Below, one piece after another: positions 23,451 to 36,889 of a stretch of DNA of 64,000 nucleotides. Each line of letters starts with the position of its first letter. The stretch's first letter is position 1. Origin of the DNA: Pyrocephalus nanus (lineage: Eukaryota; Chordata; Aves; Passeriformes; Tyrannidae); the NCBI GenBank assembly GCA_038380795.1, contig CM076275.1:9085001-9149000 (forward strand), in the 5' to 3' direction. The position numbers and the translations under genes were made by a program. The notes under the pieces were generated by a model. That model saw only the letters and a program-made list of their open reading frames with translations. It searched no databases and was not told where the DNA came from.

Positions 23451-26400
23451 TCTGCTACAAGCAGACAGTTTGTAAAATAAAAAAAATGAGCATCCCTTAC
23501 ACCTCATAAGTGAAATCAAATTGGGGTGAAACCCTGCCCCACTCCAACAGTTGCCACTAGGTTTTAAAACTGTACATTAAACAAGCATTTCAGCAAGTTG
23601 GGAGAGCGATGTGAACCCGGAATCAGAGGCTATGAAATCCTTTGTATTTGTACAGCCTCTGCCAAAAGTGCTTTATTAGCAGGTCACAAAGTCTCATAGG
23701 CTGGAATTTCTGCAGTAAATTGCATTCAGGCTAAGCTCACAAATCATTAGCCATGCAATCTTGTTTATCCTGCTAGGACTTGGAGTTTGTCCTGTTACAA
23801 AATCAAAGCAGCAAGGTTGAATGGCTCCAAGTGAAAAGCCTAATGAGTGAATAAGATTCTCTAAGGAGGTATGAGGGGACAGGAGGGACAGTCACTAAAT
23901 GTAAACATGGCTAGGAGACAGCATATGAAGGGTCCTGTGGAGGTGAGATTCCCTCGAACAACCAGAGAATCACATCAGTGTTACTGGGGGCCCTGTTGTT
24001 TATTCTGCAGCACGGTGGGGAGTTTGCTCTGGATACCAACAGCCCCTGAAACAAGCTAACAGCAGTTTTTATTCTTCCACTAATGCATGTTATTAGGGCG
24101 TGCACAAAAAGTTCCCTGGGAAATTAAGCACAGTCCAAGTTGGGGAGATCTGCCTGGTGGGGGGCAAGGCACAGAGCACTGGATTATGGGGATGGCGGTT
24201 TCATTAGCAAAAGCTCCTTAATAATATTATTTAAAAGACAAAGAGATATTATATATACTTTTTCCATGTGACAAGTCACCAGACTTTGCCCTGCAGAGCT
24301 GAGGCCTGACCACAGTGGGCAAATCTTCCCCACAACCTGACACTGCAGCTCATTGTAGGGGTCTGGTGTGGCCCTCCGGGGCTGGAATGTTGCTCAGAGC
24401 AGCCCAAGTGGAGGGTCCACGTAATGAGGGGTCTTGAGGATCAGACACAACAGGTTGGAGAAGTTGAGGAGAAAAAGAGAAAGTCCAAAAGAAGCTCTTT
24501 TACCTCCTCTGTGATGGGCAGCACAGAGCCTTTGCTCCTCTACAACAGCTTCTATCATTTACTGTCAAACCCTTAATTGCCAACTTCTGGGGGAAGCTTA
24601 AGGTACCATAGTTCTCAGGCTGCACCTTTCCATACTCCTTCCAAATCCTCCACTTCACACTGCTTCTCCAAAACACTTGTTATCTTTGGCTGCAGTGCCA
24701 ATACAAAGTCCAGCCTCTGGGCTTGCTGAGACCTAATCTAGCATAAAATATGACTTAAATAATTATCAAAACCTAATACCTCTAAAGTACATAGGAGAAT
24801 TATTCTTTGCACCAGTCACCTGTTATAGTCCAATAGCATTCTCCAGTTTGAAGCCTTTTGTTTAGCTGCTTTTCCTGTTAGCAGCACTGAGATTCTGGCA
24901 GCCCATCGCCCACCACAGATCATCAAAGCACCCAATTTGCAAACAATTCAGAGGCTTAAATGTATTTGCTGGTATTCAGCAAACTCCTCTGCCTATCAGC
25001 TGACTCTGTAAAGCATATTTGGCTCGGGAGAGAGCAACAAGAAGGGCTAAAGGTTGATTTAGCACATAGTTTTCTCATAAAATTAATTTTTTCCACGTCC
25101 AAGACAATGTTTTATAAGCTCAAGCTAACTTTGCAGAACCCAGAAAATCACCAAGGCGACGCTAAATGTCAAGACTGGCTAAAAGCAACTGAGCCACTGC
25201 AGCACTGCACACGTGAACAGGACTGTGCCACCTCTGCAGCCTGTGAGCAGGGAAAGCCACACACAGCTTCACCTTGTGCTCATCAGTAATTACACAGAAA
25301 GCAGCACCCTCTGCCCTGAGCAATAAATAACCAGAAACAACACGGTGCTGTCTATAGATTCCATGCAACCAGCAGAGGGTCAGAAATTGGGTTCAGTTGC
25401 AGTGTGTACTCAGAAAACAGTTCCATCTCCTGTGAAAAGTCAATTTTTTTCTTTCATTGTGATGTATATTGGCACTTGTATGCTCCCAGAGTAAGAAGAG
25501 TCTTCTTCCAGTTCAATAGAGTATTATTTATGTTAACATTGATATTCCCCTTTCTGAGTGCTTGGAGCACCATGTGGGAAAGGCTTTGCATTTAAATGAG
25601 CTCTTTCAAGAACTTATTTTGTGGTACCTAGCAAGTTTAGTGGACAAAATGCATAGTCTGATTATACAGCAATTGTACTAAAATGACATATTTAAAAAAA
25701 AATGGTAGGAGGTACCCTTTGGATTGTCTCTGCTTGAATGGCAAATATAGTGGGAATAGGTGAATGCCATGATCAACTGTTGTCATGTTTTCTCATTAGT
25801 TCCCAGGTGTATTTTCGGTTTTGCTCCATTGTGTTATATAAATACCTGCTGAGGAAGAGGAGTTGCACATCACTCTTAAAGATCATTACTGAAAATGGAT
25901 TAGATTTCTGTTTTCATTTCTCAAACCCATCTGTCTCTTTGAAGGAGCCTGTGTAGAGTAGAACTCTTTGCTAAGGGAAATTACAGTCAGAGCCACTTCT
26001 AGAGGACTGTCAAAAGCAATCAGGCCTCAATTCTGCTGCATGATGTAACCAGTTCAAGGGCTGGAGTGAAAAGAGACCATTTCTGAATAAATGCTTGTGG
26101 AGGCAAGGCTGACATTTTGGCCTAGCAGCTCCAAAAAAAAAGTACAACCTCTCTACAGACTCTTCTGGCTGATAATGGTGTCACAGCTCTCCTGCCTTCC
26201 ATGTGAGCCCAGCCAGTACAGAGCCAAACCCTGCTCTCCACAAATCCCATCAATCCTGCGTTGAGGATCTGCACCACAGAGCAGGAGCAAGCCCTGCAGT
26301 CACATAAAATCATATTCTACCACCAGAAGAAAAAAAAAAATCAATACTACAGGCCAGCTGGCATTAGGCAGGATGGGAAAGCAAGAGCAATTGCCAGTTC

Positions 26401-29400
26401 TCTGATGCACTGCAGCACAGAATCGTGGCAGCCGCTGCGCTGCTGACGCGGCTTTGTGGCTCCTCTGTTCCAGAAAGAACCATCAGCACCAAACACTGCA
26501 GGTAAAGACACTTTCAAACTACACATTTCCAAGAAGGTTACTCTTTCAGGGATTTAAAAGATGAAGGCATTGCAAGGACACACACTGGGAGATTTAGGAA
26601 GTGCTCTAGCAAAATAGAGATGAATGCTGGATTTACTGCTTCCATCCTCCTGCCCAGTTTCCGGGGGGCAGTGGGTGCAGAAAGTGCTTGTGCTTTCAGA
26701 GAGGTGCAGGATTGGGAAAGGCAGAGGGAAGAGGCACCAGGAGTCATAAATAGAAGCCCCACTGGCAGCAGCAATGAGGAATGGAGACAGCAGCCAAAGG
26801 AAAGGTTACCATGAAATCCCACAGGGACAATTGATGTTGGCGCTTGGCTGTGAGAGAGGGATCACCACTGGAGCCTGGATCTATTGGAGTTATGGGCTCT
26901 GACCCGGCTGGGGAAGATTGGCCAACTAATCTGTCAACATCAGAAGGGCTGCAGCCACATTTCCTTTGATTTGGTGTGTGTTGTTCATCTTGAACAAAGT
27001 ATCTTTGATGTAAGTTTGACATAAATGGTACTGATCTTCCTGGCATCTTCTCATTAACATACTTTTGAACATTTAAATTACTAAAATATTCTATTTAGAT
27101 ACATATGTATATTTTAAAATTTTTTGCTAGCTTTCAGATAACTAATCTATGAGAACTGGCTTAGACTGTAGAGAACTGCTGTGTGCTCCTCATGCAGAAA
27201 CAAAAAATAGTTTGAAATATTTAGCCATATGTTTTGATGATGTTTTTTTTCCAAAGGCTTCGGGGTTGCTTATATTTATCTTCCAGTTAGCCGCAGGATA
27301 ACAGCAACAGCAAACACACTGACAATGCAGTTCATTGTTCAGTTTTCCCACCTCACTTGTGCAGGTTCCATCAGTTGTGGTGCCCCAGAAGAACGAGCTT
27401 GCTGTGTGAAGACCAGCTCTGCTCCTCTGTGACACCACACACCTAATGATGTACTTGTATATTTTTCTGAGTTTTGCCAGATGTCTCAGCGACTGTTCTA
27501 CTGCAGCAGCAATCCACTGGTTAACTCTGTTGTGATATAATCTGCCTTGCCTAAAACAGCCACACAGCCAGAGGAATAAGCAATGTGGGACTCTTGGAAC
27601 TCAGAAGCACCTGGACATAGAGCAGGAGCTGAGGTGCTGAAACGGACCCTGCACCCAGGGGTTGTTACCAAACCAAGGCTAATTCAGGCTCGTGGCTTTG
27701 CTCAGCCAGGAACATGCACAGAGGTGAAGGAACAGACCTGCAGTGAGGCCCCAGGTGGGCCCAGGGATGTCTGGCTTGGCTCTGACCTGCAGGCACAGCG
27801 GGGATATCACCACACATGAGCCTCAGCTGCCAAGCCCTGCTGCCAGAGGCTATTCTGGGAGCTGGAACAACAGAGAGTATCCCCTCACCACCCAAATAAA
27901 TACCTCTGCAATTGTTCAGGAAGGTTTCCCAGCTGAGGAAAGGTTATGTTGTCCATGCACCTGCTGCCGTTTCCCCAAAATATGGAAAGAATTTTTTGGG
28001 GTGTCACCAGTGAATTCTCTGCCTAGCAGAGTCGTCACACAGGAAAGAAATCCTTGAGAACTGACTGAGCTTTCCAGACTGATCTATGCAGCAACAGTGT
28101 CCATGCAACCTATCCCCCAAATCTGCTGCTTCATGCAGATTTTTATGGTTAAAGTCCATTTATTGTTGAAGTGTGGTTAAAATTCGTGTCTTTTTGGTAA
28201 AGAGAGTCAGGAATGGGTATCGGAGCATATCACAGCACACTGCAGTGGCTTTGGCTTGGGTCTGTGCTGAGTGTGTGTTTCTGAGAATGAGACATTGCAG
28301 CCAGAAAACCCACCTCTTTCTTGCATTTCCATGAATTCCAGATGCATTGGCAGCTCACCTCTGGCCTGGGAACAGCCAGCCAGGAGGGGAAATATGTTGG
28401 GCTTTTTTCTACCCATATCTGCCTCCAGAGGTTTTTTGGGTTTTTGTTTTTTAGACTCTTGCTCTGCCCTGTGCTGAGGTACATAAGCAGGGTTAAAAAG
28501 GTGGGTTCTTAACTGTTAAGGCAGTTTGTGGCCTTTGTGACAAAGTTAATGCCATGGTTGTTAAGAAGAATAAAGTATTGATTTTTCTGTGTTTTTAAAA
28601 TTACTTGAAGCTGTGATATGATTCTGCCTTAAAGCAAAAATTCAGCCTGTATTTCATCATTACAGAATGGGGGGGAGAGCGAGAGATTCCTGCAGAGATT
28701 ATTGTATTTGTGAGACTGGGGTTTTTTTTCCTCTCTGCACATGAACAGCCCATGTGAGACTAAGTACTTTCCATGTGACTAACTCATTCCCATGCTTGCT
28801 GTGTAACAGGGCATTTAAAGCATCAACAGGCAAGGTCAGAGCCTGTTTGTTGATGCTAATGTGAGAACAAACATTGCAGAAGAAATTAGGATTATGAAAG
28901 TACATGTGTGTTGCCCCCAAGTCTGTTCCCTTCTGCAGAACAGCCTGGATTTGCCACGGACTCTCCTCTCTGTCCCTCCTGGTTTCCAGTGTCTGAGACA
29001 GAAGGGAGCCCCACTGGAGCTGGAGGGAAGGAGAAGGAGCTGGGTCAGGTTGTGCTGGATGTCACAGCTGCTGAGCTGATGTGGGTACAGCCCACATCTT
29101 GCTTCCTTGAACGGTCCTTATCTGTCCTGCTCCGTTAATGCAGTTCGGTATCTCCAGGAAGCAGGGAGATTCTTACACTATCGCCCAAGTATTTACTAGT
29201 GTGATAATTTAGATTTGTATCGTCTGTATTTTGTTAGGTCTTCCCTTTCTCCATTCAAGTCTGTGCTCAGGACAGCAGGGGCTGGGCAATCCCTTGGTGA
29301 CAAAAGCAGGCGAGGAGTTGGTTAATGCTCTGTCTCAAACTAAGATCTGAACCCATCTTCACTTGATTGGGGTTTATTAAGTTTCCTGTGTACATAATGG

Positions 29401-30339
29401 TGGTTGAAAAGAGCAGAGGGGGCAGATTAGCATGTGTATTACAGAGGTATGAACCTTTTGAGGGGGCATTAAATTTTTAAGCTGAACTGTAGCTGTTTCA
29501 GTAGGAAATTTTATTTGCTACTGAAATGTACTGGAAGAAAGTCAGAGCAATGCCCCAGAGGTGGATCTATCAGTAATTTATACAGCTCCCTGCCTCAGAT
29601 AGGAAGGAGATGTCTCAAAGTTTGGGTTGATCACCAGTCCCTTCCACCTCTATCTCCTGAGCTGTCTCACAGCCACAAGAAAACCCGGTCCATCCAGCTT
29701 TGGTTTCCATCCTCGCTATGCCCTGTAAGGTTCTGCTGGGAGTGGCACCAGCTCTGTAGCTTCAAGTGCTGATAACAGACAGATCTGAAGGTTAAAGTTC
29801 CATTTCCCCATGGGGTGAGTGGAGGGAGGGCCAGCCTGTCACCCCCTCAGTCCTTAGCTTTGTGTCCAACATATCCACTTTACTGCTACAATACCATTAA
29901 TCAGGTTTTTGTTGGGGGGTTTTTCGGTTGTTTGGTGGTTTTTTTAATGACTGCTGGAACACCTTCCTAATCTTTTTTTAACCTTAGAACTGTATAGAAA
30001 GTGACAGCGCAGTAAATATTTGAAGCTCTTCTGGATGTTTATCACTGACATGGCAGACACCACTCTGGGCTGCTGCAACTTCAGCCACCCTGGGGTGAAG
30101 TCCTGGCACCTCCACTTCTGGAGGACAAATGTATGAATGGGCAGACAGCAGGAAGAGGACATTTATTGATCCACCACTGGAAGTATAAAGGGGCTTTACA
30201 ACGTTACTGTCAGTGACAGGCTGGTTGTGCTGATTAAAACAAAATAAAACGAAGAGGAACTGATCAAATATCCCCCAGCAAGAAGTGATGAAAGTGTTCA
30301 AAGCTCACATAATGTAAATCGTGGTCTGCAGCATTTCTA
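23451..30339. other. Noncoding interval without recognised gene
   Basis: Longest stretch here without any repeat I can name. Small open frames only (at most about 110 codons), not recognised. Short A runs (for example 26328-26340) and an AT-rich patch at 27050-27125 are present. Confidence 0.6.
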
Positions 30340-30390
30340 ATGTTTGATTAATCACTGGCGTAAGCTTGCAATTAACACTAATGAGATGTA
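30340..30390. promoter_or_regulatory. Homeodomain-site cluster (candidate enhancer piece)
   Basis: Within 50 bp lie GATTAATC (30346-30353), CAATTAA (30369-30375) and CTAATGAG (30378-30385). GATTAATC repeats the core of the palindrome at 10740. Site density suggests a developmental enhancer fragment; conservation is not tested. Confidence 0.3.
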
Positions 30391-31164
30391 GCACAGAAAT
30401 CCTTGAAAACTGTTCAAACCAAGTTTCAGCTTCTTTCTGGTCCATGATTTACACTGCAAGCAAAATCCATTTTCTCTCCAGCTGCTGGTGGTGCACAGTC
30501 ACTCCTCAGCACACTCACAGTCGTTCAGCAACAACTGCATTTTGCTGCAGAGGCAGCGACGCACGATCCCGGCTATTGACACACGAAAAGATGGGAAGGG
30601 GCAGTTATCCAGGCTTCAAAGGCCACTAGCATAGGTTCCAAATACTTCTTGGTTTTGCCAACCAATTTGATCACTGGGCTAAAGGTCAGGAAGTCATTTT
30701 CCTCTGACTTCAGCCACTTTCTTCCATCTCAGTGCATCTAAAATCCTGGGAACAGAGAACTGGCTCCCTTTAGCCTTTTGTACGTTTAACTCACTGTAAT
30801 TCCTACAAAAACACTTTAAACCTGAATGAATCTCCCCAACCTAAAATGGCACCGACAAGCCTCACTGCCATCTCTTTTGCTTTTGTTCTGCTGCAGGATC
30901 AGCTCCATATCTGTGCAAGAGACTGTGGGTTCAGTTTATTCACAGTGTGTTTTCTGCATATTGAGAGTGATTTGTATCTTTTATCTTGGGAAGTAAAACT
31001 GAAAACACTGAGGGGGTAAAGTACAGGATAGAGAAGGAACTGGATGTGAAATTAAGAAATGCTAACTCTGTCACCCTTGAACAGAGTGTCTGCAGCGAGG
31101 GGAAGGTGAGGTTACTTGGCAAGCAAAGAGCAAAATGAATGGCAGTTGAAAGGCAGTGTTTTGA

Positions 31165-31195
31165 TAGGCACTAATTATTAAACTGTAATTAGCAC
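31165..31195. promoter_or_regulatory. Homeodomain-site cluster (candidate)
   Basis: TAATTATTA (31172-31180) and TAATTAG (31186-31192) are 14 bp apart, preceded by TTTGATAGG. TAATTA is the standard Q50 homeodomain site. Inference from words only. Confidence 0.27.
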
Positions 31196-31365
31196 AAGGA
31201 TGCAGCGATCTGTTCAAATCCCAGCTAAGCAAACAGGTAGAGGTTAAAGACAAAAGGAGCTGCAGAGTTGCTGCAGAGGCTGAGGAGGCACAGCACAGGC
31301 AGCACGGCCACATGCTGAGCCCCCATCCTTTAGGACATGAAACTTTGGACCTGTGTCCTATCATC

Positions 31366-31690
31366 TCTTGGTTTGTTCAGCCTGGAGAAGAGGAGAATGA
31401 GGGGACACCTCACAGCTGACTACAAATTCCTCACGAGGGGCAGCAGAGGGGCAGCTCCAATCTCTGCTCTGTGTGACCAGTGACAGGAACTGGGGAACAA
31501 CTGCAGTTGTTCCTGGATATTAGGAAAAGGTTCCTCCCCCAGAGAGTAATCAGGCACTGAACAGGCTCCCCAGGGCAGTGGTCACGGCCCCAAGGCTGCC
31601 AGAGCTCAAGGAGCATTTGGACAACGCTCTCAGGGACAGGGTGGGATTGTTGGGGTGTCCTGTGCAGGTCCTGTCCTGTCCTGGTCAGAC
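31366..31690 (+). mobile_element. CR1 LINE fragment lacking the usual 3' tail
   Basis: Plus-strand CR1 blocks: 'gttcagcctggagaagagga', 'gaggggacacctcacagctg', 'gcagcagaggggcagctcc', 'gatattaggaaaaggttcc', 'ccagggcagtggtcac', 'ggagcatttggacaacgctc', 'gggattgttggggtgtcctg'. The element stops at 'cctgtgcagg' and passes into TCCTG repeats and GC-rich sequence. The short-repeat ATTCTATG tail is missing, unlike the other copies. Confidence 0.92.
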
Positions 31691-34600
31691 CTGGATTCAC
31701 TGCAGGCACCCTGGATGGCCTGGAGAGCCCAGAGAAGTCTGGGGCCAGGAGGAGCAGCCAGTGGGCAACAGGACAGGCTGGGTGGGAAGCCAAGGGCTGC
31801 TCAGCCCAGGGACCAGGGCTAGGCACCAAGGCTGAGTTGGATCTGGACGCCTGTAGGCATTGGAAGCTTGGATGGAGTGCAGGACAAGGAAATGATTGGG
31901 GTGAGGGGCCTAAGGGCTCCCTGAGATGCTCAACTCAGAGAGTACTGCAGCTGGAAAACAACACCTATATCAGAACCACTGAAAATCAGGAAACAAGCTT
32001 TAAAACTGTTCCCTCCAGTATAATGGCCATTTCAGTCATGTTTATCCACCATTAGTGAGACTTTTGTAAACCTGAGCCTGTTAGTAGCAAACTATGGTTA
32101 AAAATATTGTGCTGTTGGACAGTCTCATTTTCCCTCTCCTACCAAGCTCTTCTGAAAATCCACCAAGGGCTAAGAGAAACTTTTCCTTCTGCCTTGAGGA
32201 TGTAGTCAGCTTGTCACTGAATCTAAAAATAGCCTTCAGAGTATTGATTAACCTGTCTGAAGGAAGCAACAATAAATTAGAGAGAAAAAAATGAAACCAA
32301 GCAAAGCCTTAGAGCGTATTTGACAGCAAAATCTGGGTTAGAAGTAGCAGAACATATTTTATTATGAGTGAGTGGCTGTTGCTTTGTAAAGATACTATAT
32401 TTTTATTTATTCTCAGCCAGCAACACTGTACCTATAGAAATCCATTCAGCATGGTACAAAGACCTTTCTCCTAGGAGGGTAATTTATATCTTCAATGATT
32501 TGCTCCTGACTAATTTTTTATTTGTGTCCTTTTCTTTTTTTAAACACAAGATTATTCTCCAGTATGTGGTCTGGAGTTTGAGAGTTTGCCTGATAATCTC
32601 TTGGCTATTTGCGTGGATTTAAACATATAAAATTTATAAAGATTATTACCAAGAAAAGTAAGCCTCTCTCCAGCCACACACAAAAGAACTCCAACAAAAA
32701 ATAACAAAACTAAAAAAACCTTACAGAATCCTATTGAGCACTCAGGGAGAAAAACCATGACAATGCTTAAAAATAGGATAAATAAGACATTCTTTCTGCA
32801 AGATTTTATGATCTTGTTGCCTCATGATTTTATATTAGATCATTAATTCACCATTTTTAAAATCTGAGAGAGCTAACAAACGGCAAACTACTGCTCCTAA
32901 CACCACAGTTTCATTGGAGATGAAAGCAAGTACATGGCTATATGGAGCATTCAAAAGTGCAGCGTCAAGAGTGGATTCCTTTACAAACATTGTTCTGTTA
33001 ACAGGATAAATCCAATTACAATAGGCAGATACCTATGATCACATCGGCTCCGTGATAACTCCTCCTCCTGTGTCTTAGTATCTCGCAGTAAAACCAACAA
33101 TCAGCGTGTGCAAACACCACATGATGGCTGATCTCTGTCGTTATGACCTTTCTCATTATGAGTAATCTCATCTGCCCTCACAAGTGAAGATAATTGCTAG
33201 ATTAGATTAATGCTCACATATATTATATTGCAGATCTCATGGATGTTTTTTATCCAGTCCTATGGCTGTAGCAGGATGGACTGGGAAAAGCTCTTGCTGA
33301 GATCTGCAGGGAGGGAGAGGAAAGGGATGGACGACTCCAAAGACTGTTAAAGGGCAAATACAGTCATCAGTGAGGTAGAGGTTTAACTCCTTATCTTAAC
33401 ACCTTCACGTGCTTCTCTGAGCCAAGCAACTCCGACTGGAGCCAACTGACTGAAAGGTCAACAAGCAAAATGCAGAGTCTGGAGAAAGAAAAAGTTCACA
33501 AGGGGGAAACAATTCTATGAAAACCCTAAAAACAAACACCAGGAAAACCTCACTGTGCCAGAACAGTCCTATGGCATAGAAACATCACAGCACCTGGAGG
33601 TCTTTCCAAACCCAGTCAGGACCAGCAATGACCAGAACAGCCTTGGAAAAGCTGCCTCGCTGCCTCTGCAGGGACCCTGAGCACTGGAAGCACAGCCAGG
33701 GCACTAACTGGCTTCTTGGACAAGCCGAGAAAAATTCCTAGCAGGGAGGCTTTTTTCAAAAACCAAACTTCACTTCTCTAGACACACGCCAGACTTCTGG
33801 CCACTTTTGGCTATTGCCACAGGTCGGGCTCATGGGTAGATCTGCAACAGGGAACAAATGTTTCCAGCACAAGCCCAAGCCTGTCTTCAAGTCTATATTC
33901 AGTCTATCCAGGGAGTTGGGATTCAACTCTCTGCTTAACAAATGTTTTCTGAAATTGCGTGAGAAGTCTGCCACTCATTAGTGTGAATCCCTATCGGCAC
34001 AGGGAGATGTTCCAAGTATGCTCACTCCCACTCCATCCCCACCAGCCCTTGCACTGGTGACACGTGGCCAACGAGGCAGACACACCGACTGTGGGTCCTT
34101 CCTACGTCCCAAAATATTCCATACTACAAATTTAGGCTGCTTTTGATCTTGATAAGGGCTATTCTGAATAAATCAGCTAGCCTTTCTGGGAAACACAGAG
34201 TGTTTCTACTGACAGAAGTTGGAACAGATGCTACATGATTTTAGCTCTGAAGATGTTTATATTTCCTCTTTGCCTGATGGATATGGTACTTTAAATTTGC
34301 CCAGGTATTGTGAGACAAGAAAAAGTGAAATAGATCCTTTCTCCAGCTTATTCTTTTCATTTAGAAATTGTTCATAATTTACTTCTGGAGGACAAACTGT
34401 CAGATGTGGAGGAGGCCCAGCAAATTTCTAACTGCATCTCTGATAGAACAAATACATTTGCAGTGTCATGAAGAGAGTGATCCTGCAGGTGAAATGTTTG
34501 CTTGTGGAGGGATTCACACCAGCAGTTCCATTGCAATTCCAGTGCATGTGTTCTCTACAGCAACTAAAGTGGGAAGGCTACAACACTGAGCATTGTCTTG

Positions 34601-34730
34601 ACACTGAATGGTAGCTAATTAATACAAATTGTATAATTATCTTTCCTGTTTTTTTAAGAATAGATCCTCAGATGACAGTTTTACCAGCAGCAAACAGGCC
34701 CTTACAGAATTCTAGAGAGAGTTTGTATCT
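31691..34730. other. Noncoding interval, with likely conserved block
   Basis: A GC-rich, G/C-skewed stretch (31691-31830) follows the CR1. The segment 32880-33240 is the best candidate for conserved regulatory DNA and is listed separately. No gene recognised. Confidence 0.6.
32880..33240. promoter_or_regulatory. Candidate conserved noncoding element
   Basis: The stretch lacks repeats. It keeps isolated CpGs in AT-rich surroundings (AAACGGC, GCAGCGTC, CATCGGCTCCGTG, CTCGCAG, GTCGTTATG) and is dense in regulator-like words: ACAAACATTGTTC (SOX/FOX), CCAATTACAATAGG, CCAACAATCAGC, TTATGACC and TAGATTAATG. This texture is typical of vertebrate developmental enhancers. I could not align it, so the limits are approximate. 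Confidence 0.4.
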
Positions 34731-34820
34731 TCATTGTACAGTGGGGGAAACTGAGAGATCAAGATTTTAATCGTCTCTAATCAATGGCAGAAGGATCTTT
34801 GGATCTCAGTGCAGGTTTAC
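34731..34820 (-). mobile_element. Possible MIR/L2 relic
   Basis: 'cattgtacagtgggggaaac' followed by 'tgagagatcaagat' and later 'atggcagaaggat' follows the order of the complement of the MIR core (cattttacagatgaggaaactgaggctcagag .. gtggcagagccgggat). The match is short and diverged. Confidence 0.45.
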
Positions 34821-34920
34821 CTTTAGGAGTTTTAAATGACCATCCCAAAATCTTAACAGAGTGAACCAATGTCCACTAGAAAGCTGCAGATACAACATCA
34901 GCAGTGTCATCTCAGGTCAT

Positions 34921-35146
34921 CTGGAAGAAATCTTTTACTTACAGAAGAAATTCTTCCCTGTGAGGATGGTGAGGCCCTGGCAAAGGTTGCCCAGAGAAGT
35001 TGTGGATACCCCAACTCTGAAATTGTTCAAGGACAGGTTGGATGGAGCTCTGAGGAACCTGGTCTAGTGGAAGATGTGGCAGGGGATAGGAACGAAATGA
35101 TATTTTAAGGTCCCTTTCAACCCAAATCATTCTGTGATTCTATGAT
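34921..35146 (+). mobile_element. CR1 LINE 3' end
   Basis: Plus-strand CR1 3' end: 'gaaattcttccctgtgagga', 'tggtgaggccctggcaaagg', 'ttgcccagagaagttgtgga', 'caggttggatggagctctga', 'ggtctagtggaag', 'ttaaggtccctttcaaccca', ending in the tail ATTCTGTGATTCTATGAT at 35146. Clear target-proximal 3' end; 5'-truncated. Confidence 0.96.
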
Positions 35147-36889
35147 ACAAGAAGAGAGGGAGAAGGATTTTTTTTTTAAGCACTGGTGTCTGCTTCACCT
35201 CTTGGAACTTGATGTCAAATTCAATAAGTATATGTACTACATAGCAACTGGAGAGGTTATTCCCTGTCTGCAGATGGGTGCGTGTTTGGATGTGTGTTGT
35301 GTTTAGGAAAGAGGGGTTAGCCAGCCTTCTTATAAGTTTTTATTTTGTTTGATTTTTTTTAAGATGAAGGATAAAATACAACTGCCAAAGAAATGAACCT
35401 GGATTGTAAATAAATGCACTCACAGAGGAAGGAAATATTTGTTTAGCTCTTACTCTCTTTATGCTACACCTGGCTGCCAGAGCCACTGCAAAATTTCTAA
35501 CAATCTTACCAGGCTATTTGCATTTAAATCGCTTTTCCTGACATTATGTAAATCTCTTGGTAGAGCTGAAGTTTTCTTTTTCCCTCAGGAGCTGCACTCA
35601 GTGGCTTGCTCAGTCCTACCCCATTCTCCTCCCTCTGCTCCATTGGATTACAACAGCACCACATGAAACCCTGACTCTCACAGGTTTCGCCTGGAGCTGG
35701 GTCAGAGATGATGGTTTGCTGATTCCTGAGACCTTCATAATAAAATTACATTACAAATAAATTCATGCTGGGGTCTAAAAGAGAACACGTGCTCATGTGC
35801 AAAGTTACCACGAGTCTGAGGTGTTCTCATAAGGCTGTGCTTCCAAAGTGACTCTCCAGAGGTATTTTCACTGTTTAAGAATTCTGCTGCCTTGGACTGC
35901 ATCAGGAGAGTCCTCTTCCCAGAGGGGGAACTGTGGGGATAATTTCTTAATCCAGAAGTTTGCAGTTTCCCCTCTGTGAGTCTCAGACACCTGGATGGGC
36001 CATAAGGTTTGCAGCTCTAGCCCCAGTCTGACTCCAAAGCCACAACTCTGTCCAGGCCTATGAAAACACCAACCTCGGATCAGATACTTGATACTGAAAT
36101 TCTGTGAACTTGGGTTCGAATGGTGGATGAAAAGAACAGCATAAAAGCAGCAGGAGCCTGAAAATTGTGAACACAGGCAATGTCGGCTGTTCCTTCTATA
36201 GGCTTTAAATCGAGACAGTGAAGTAGGAGCAATTAAAAAGACGTATGAAAACCATCTCTGCACTAATTCTGAACCTGACTTCTCCTGCCCCTACCTCAAA
36301 TTTCCAGAACTCCAGGACTTTCCTGATTAACTTCCTGTAGTGCCTGTGGAGTGCAACACAAACAAGACAGAGCACAGAGAGGCTACAGCATAAAGTCTTT
36401 TGACACTGAATATCCAAGCGCTCACTCCTGACATACTACATTGCTTAGATGAAGGGGGGGTTTACAAGCCAATCTCATGTTACCCAGAGAATGCCCATGT
36501 GTCAGAGAAATTCCCAGCTGGTAGGTGGGATGGGCTACTTTCCATAGGAGCAGCGTAGGGAAATGGGAACAAAGACTTGGATGGAACCCAGCGCTCATAG
36601 ACGCTGCACTAAAGTTATCTGGCTATTTGGGTGGGCACACACACCTTAGCTTGGAAAAAGAAATAAATTAGACCTTCATTATTGCATCCTCTTAATGTTG
36701 TCATAAATGAAAATAGAAATATCTGGACTTTAACACCAGACAACCCTTCAGAGAACATCACCTGGTATTTGTTAGTCACATTAGCTGAACATTTTGCAGC
36801 CCTCTGGAGCAGTTGCAATGTACTTTTCACCCTGCTCTCTAGGTACTGGATACACTGTAAGGTTTAGTCTCTCCCCAGCAAACCACTAA
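35147..36889. other. Noncoding interval without recognised gene
   Basis: No mobile element or gene recognised. Open frames reach 131 codons (35868-36263, minus) with no domain. An octamer-like ATTTGCAT lies at 35516-35523. Confidence 0.65.

Noticed and set aside
31212..31225. GTTCAAATCCCAGC as a tRNA T-arm
   Set aside because: The T-loop-like word stands alone; no A box, anticodon arm or acceptor stem could be placed at tRNA spacing. At most a SINE relic.
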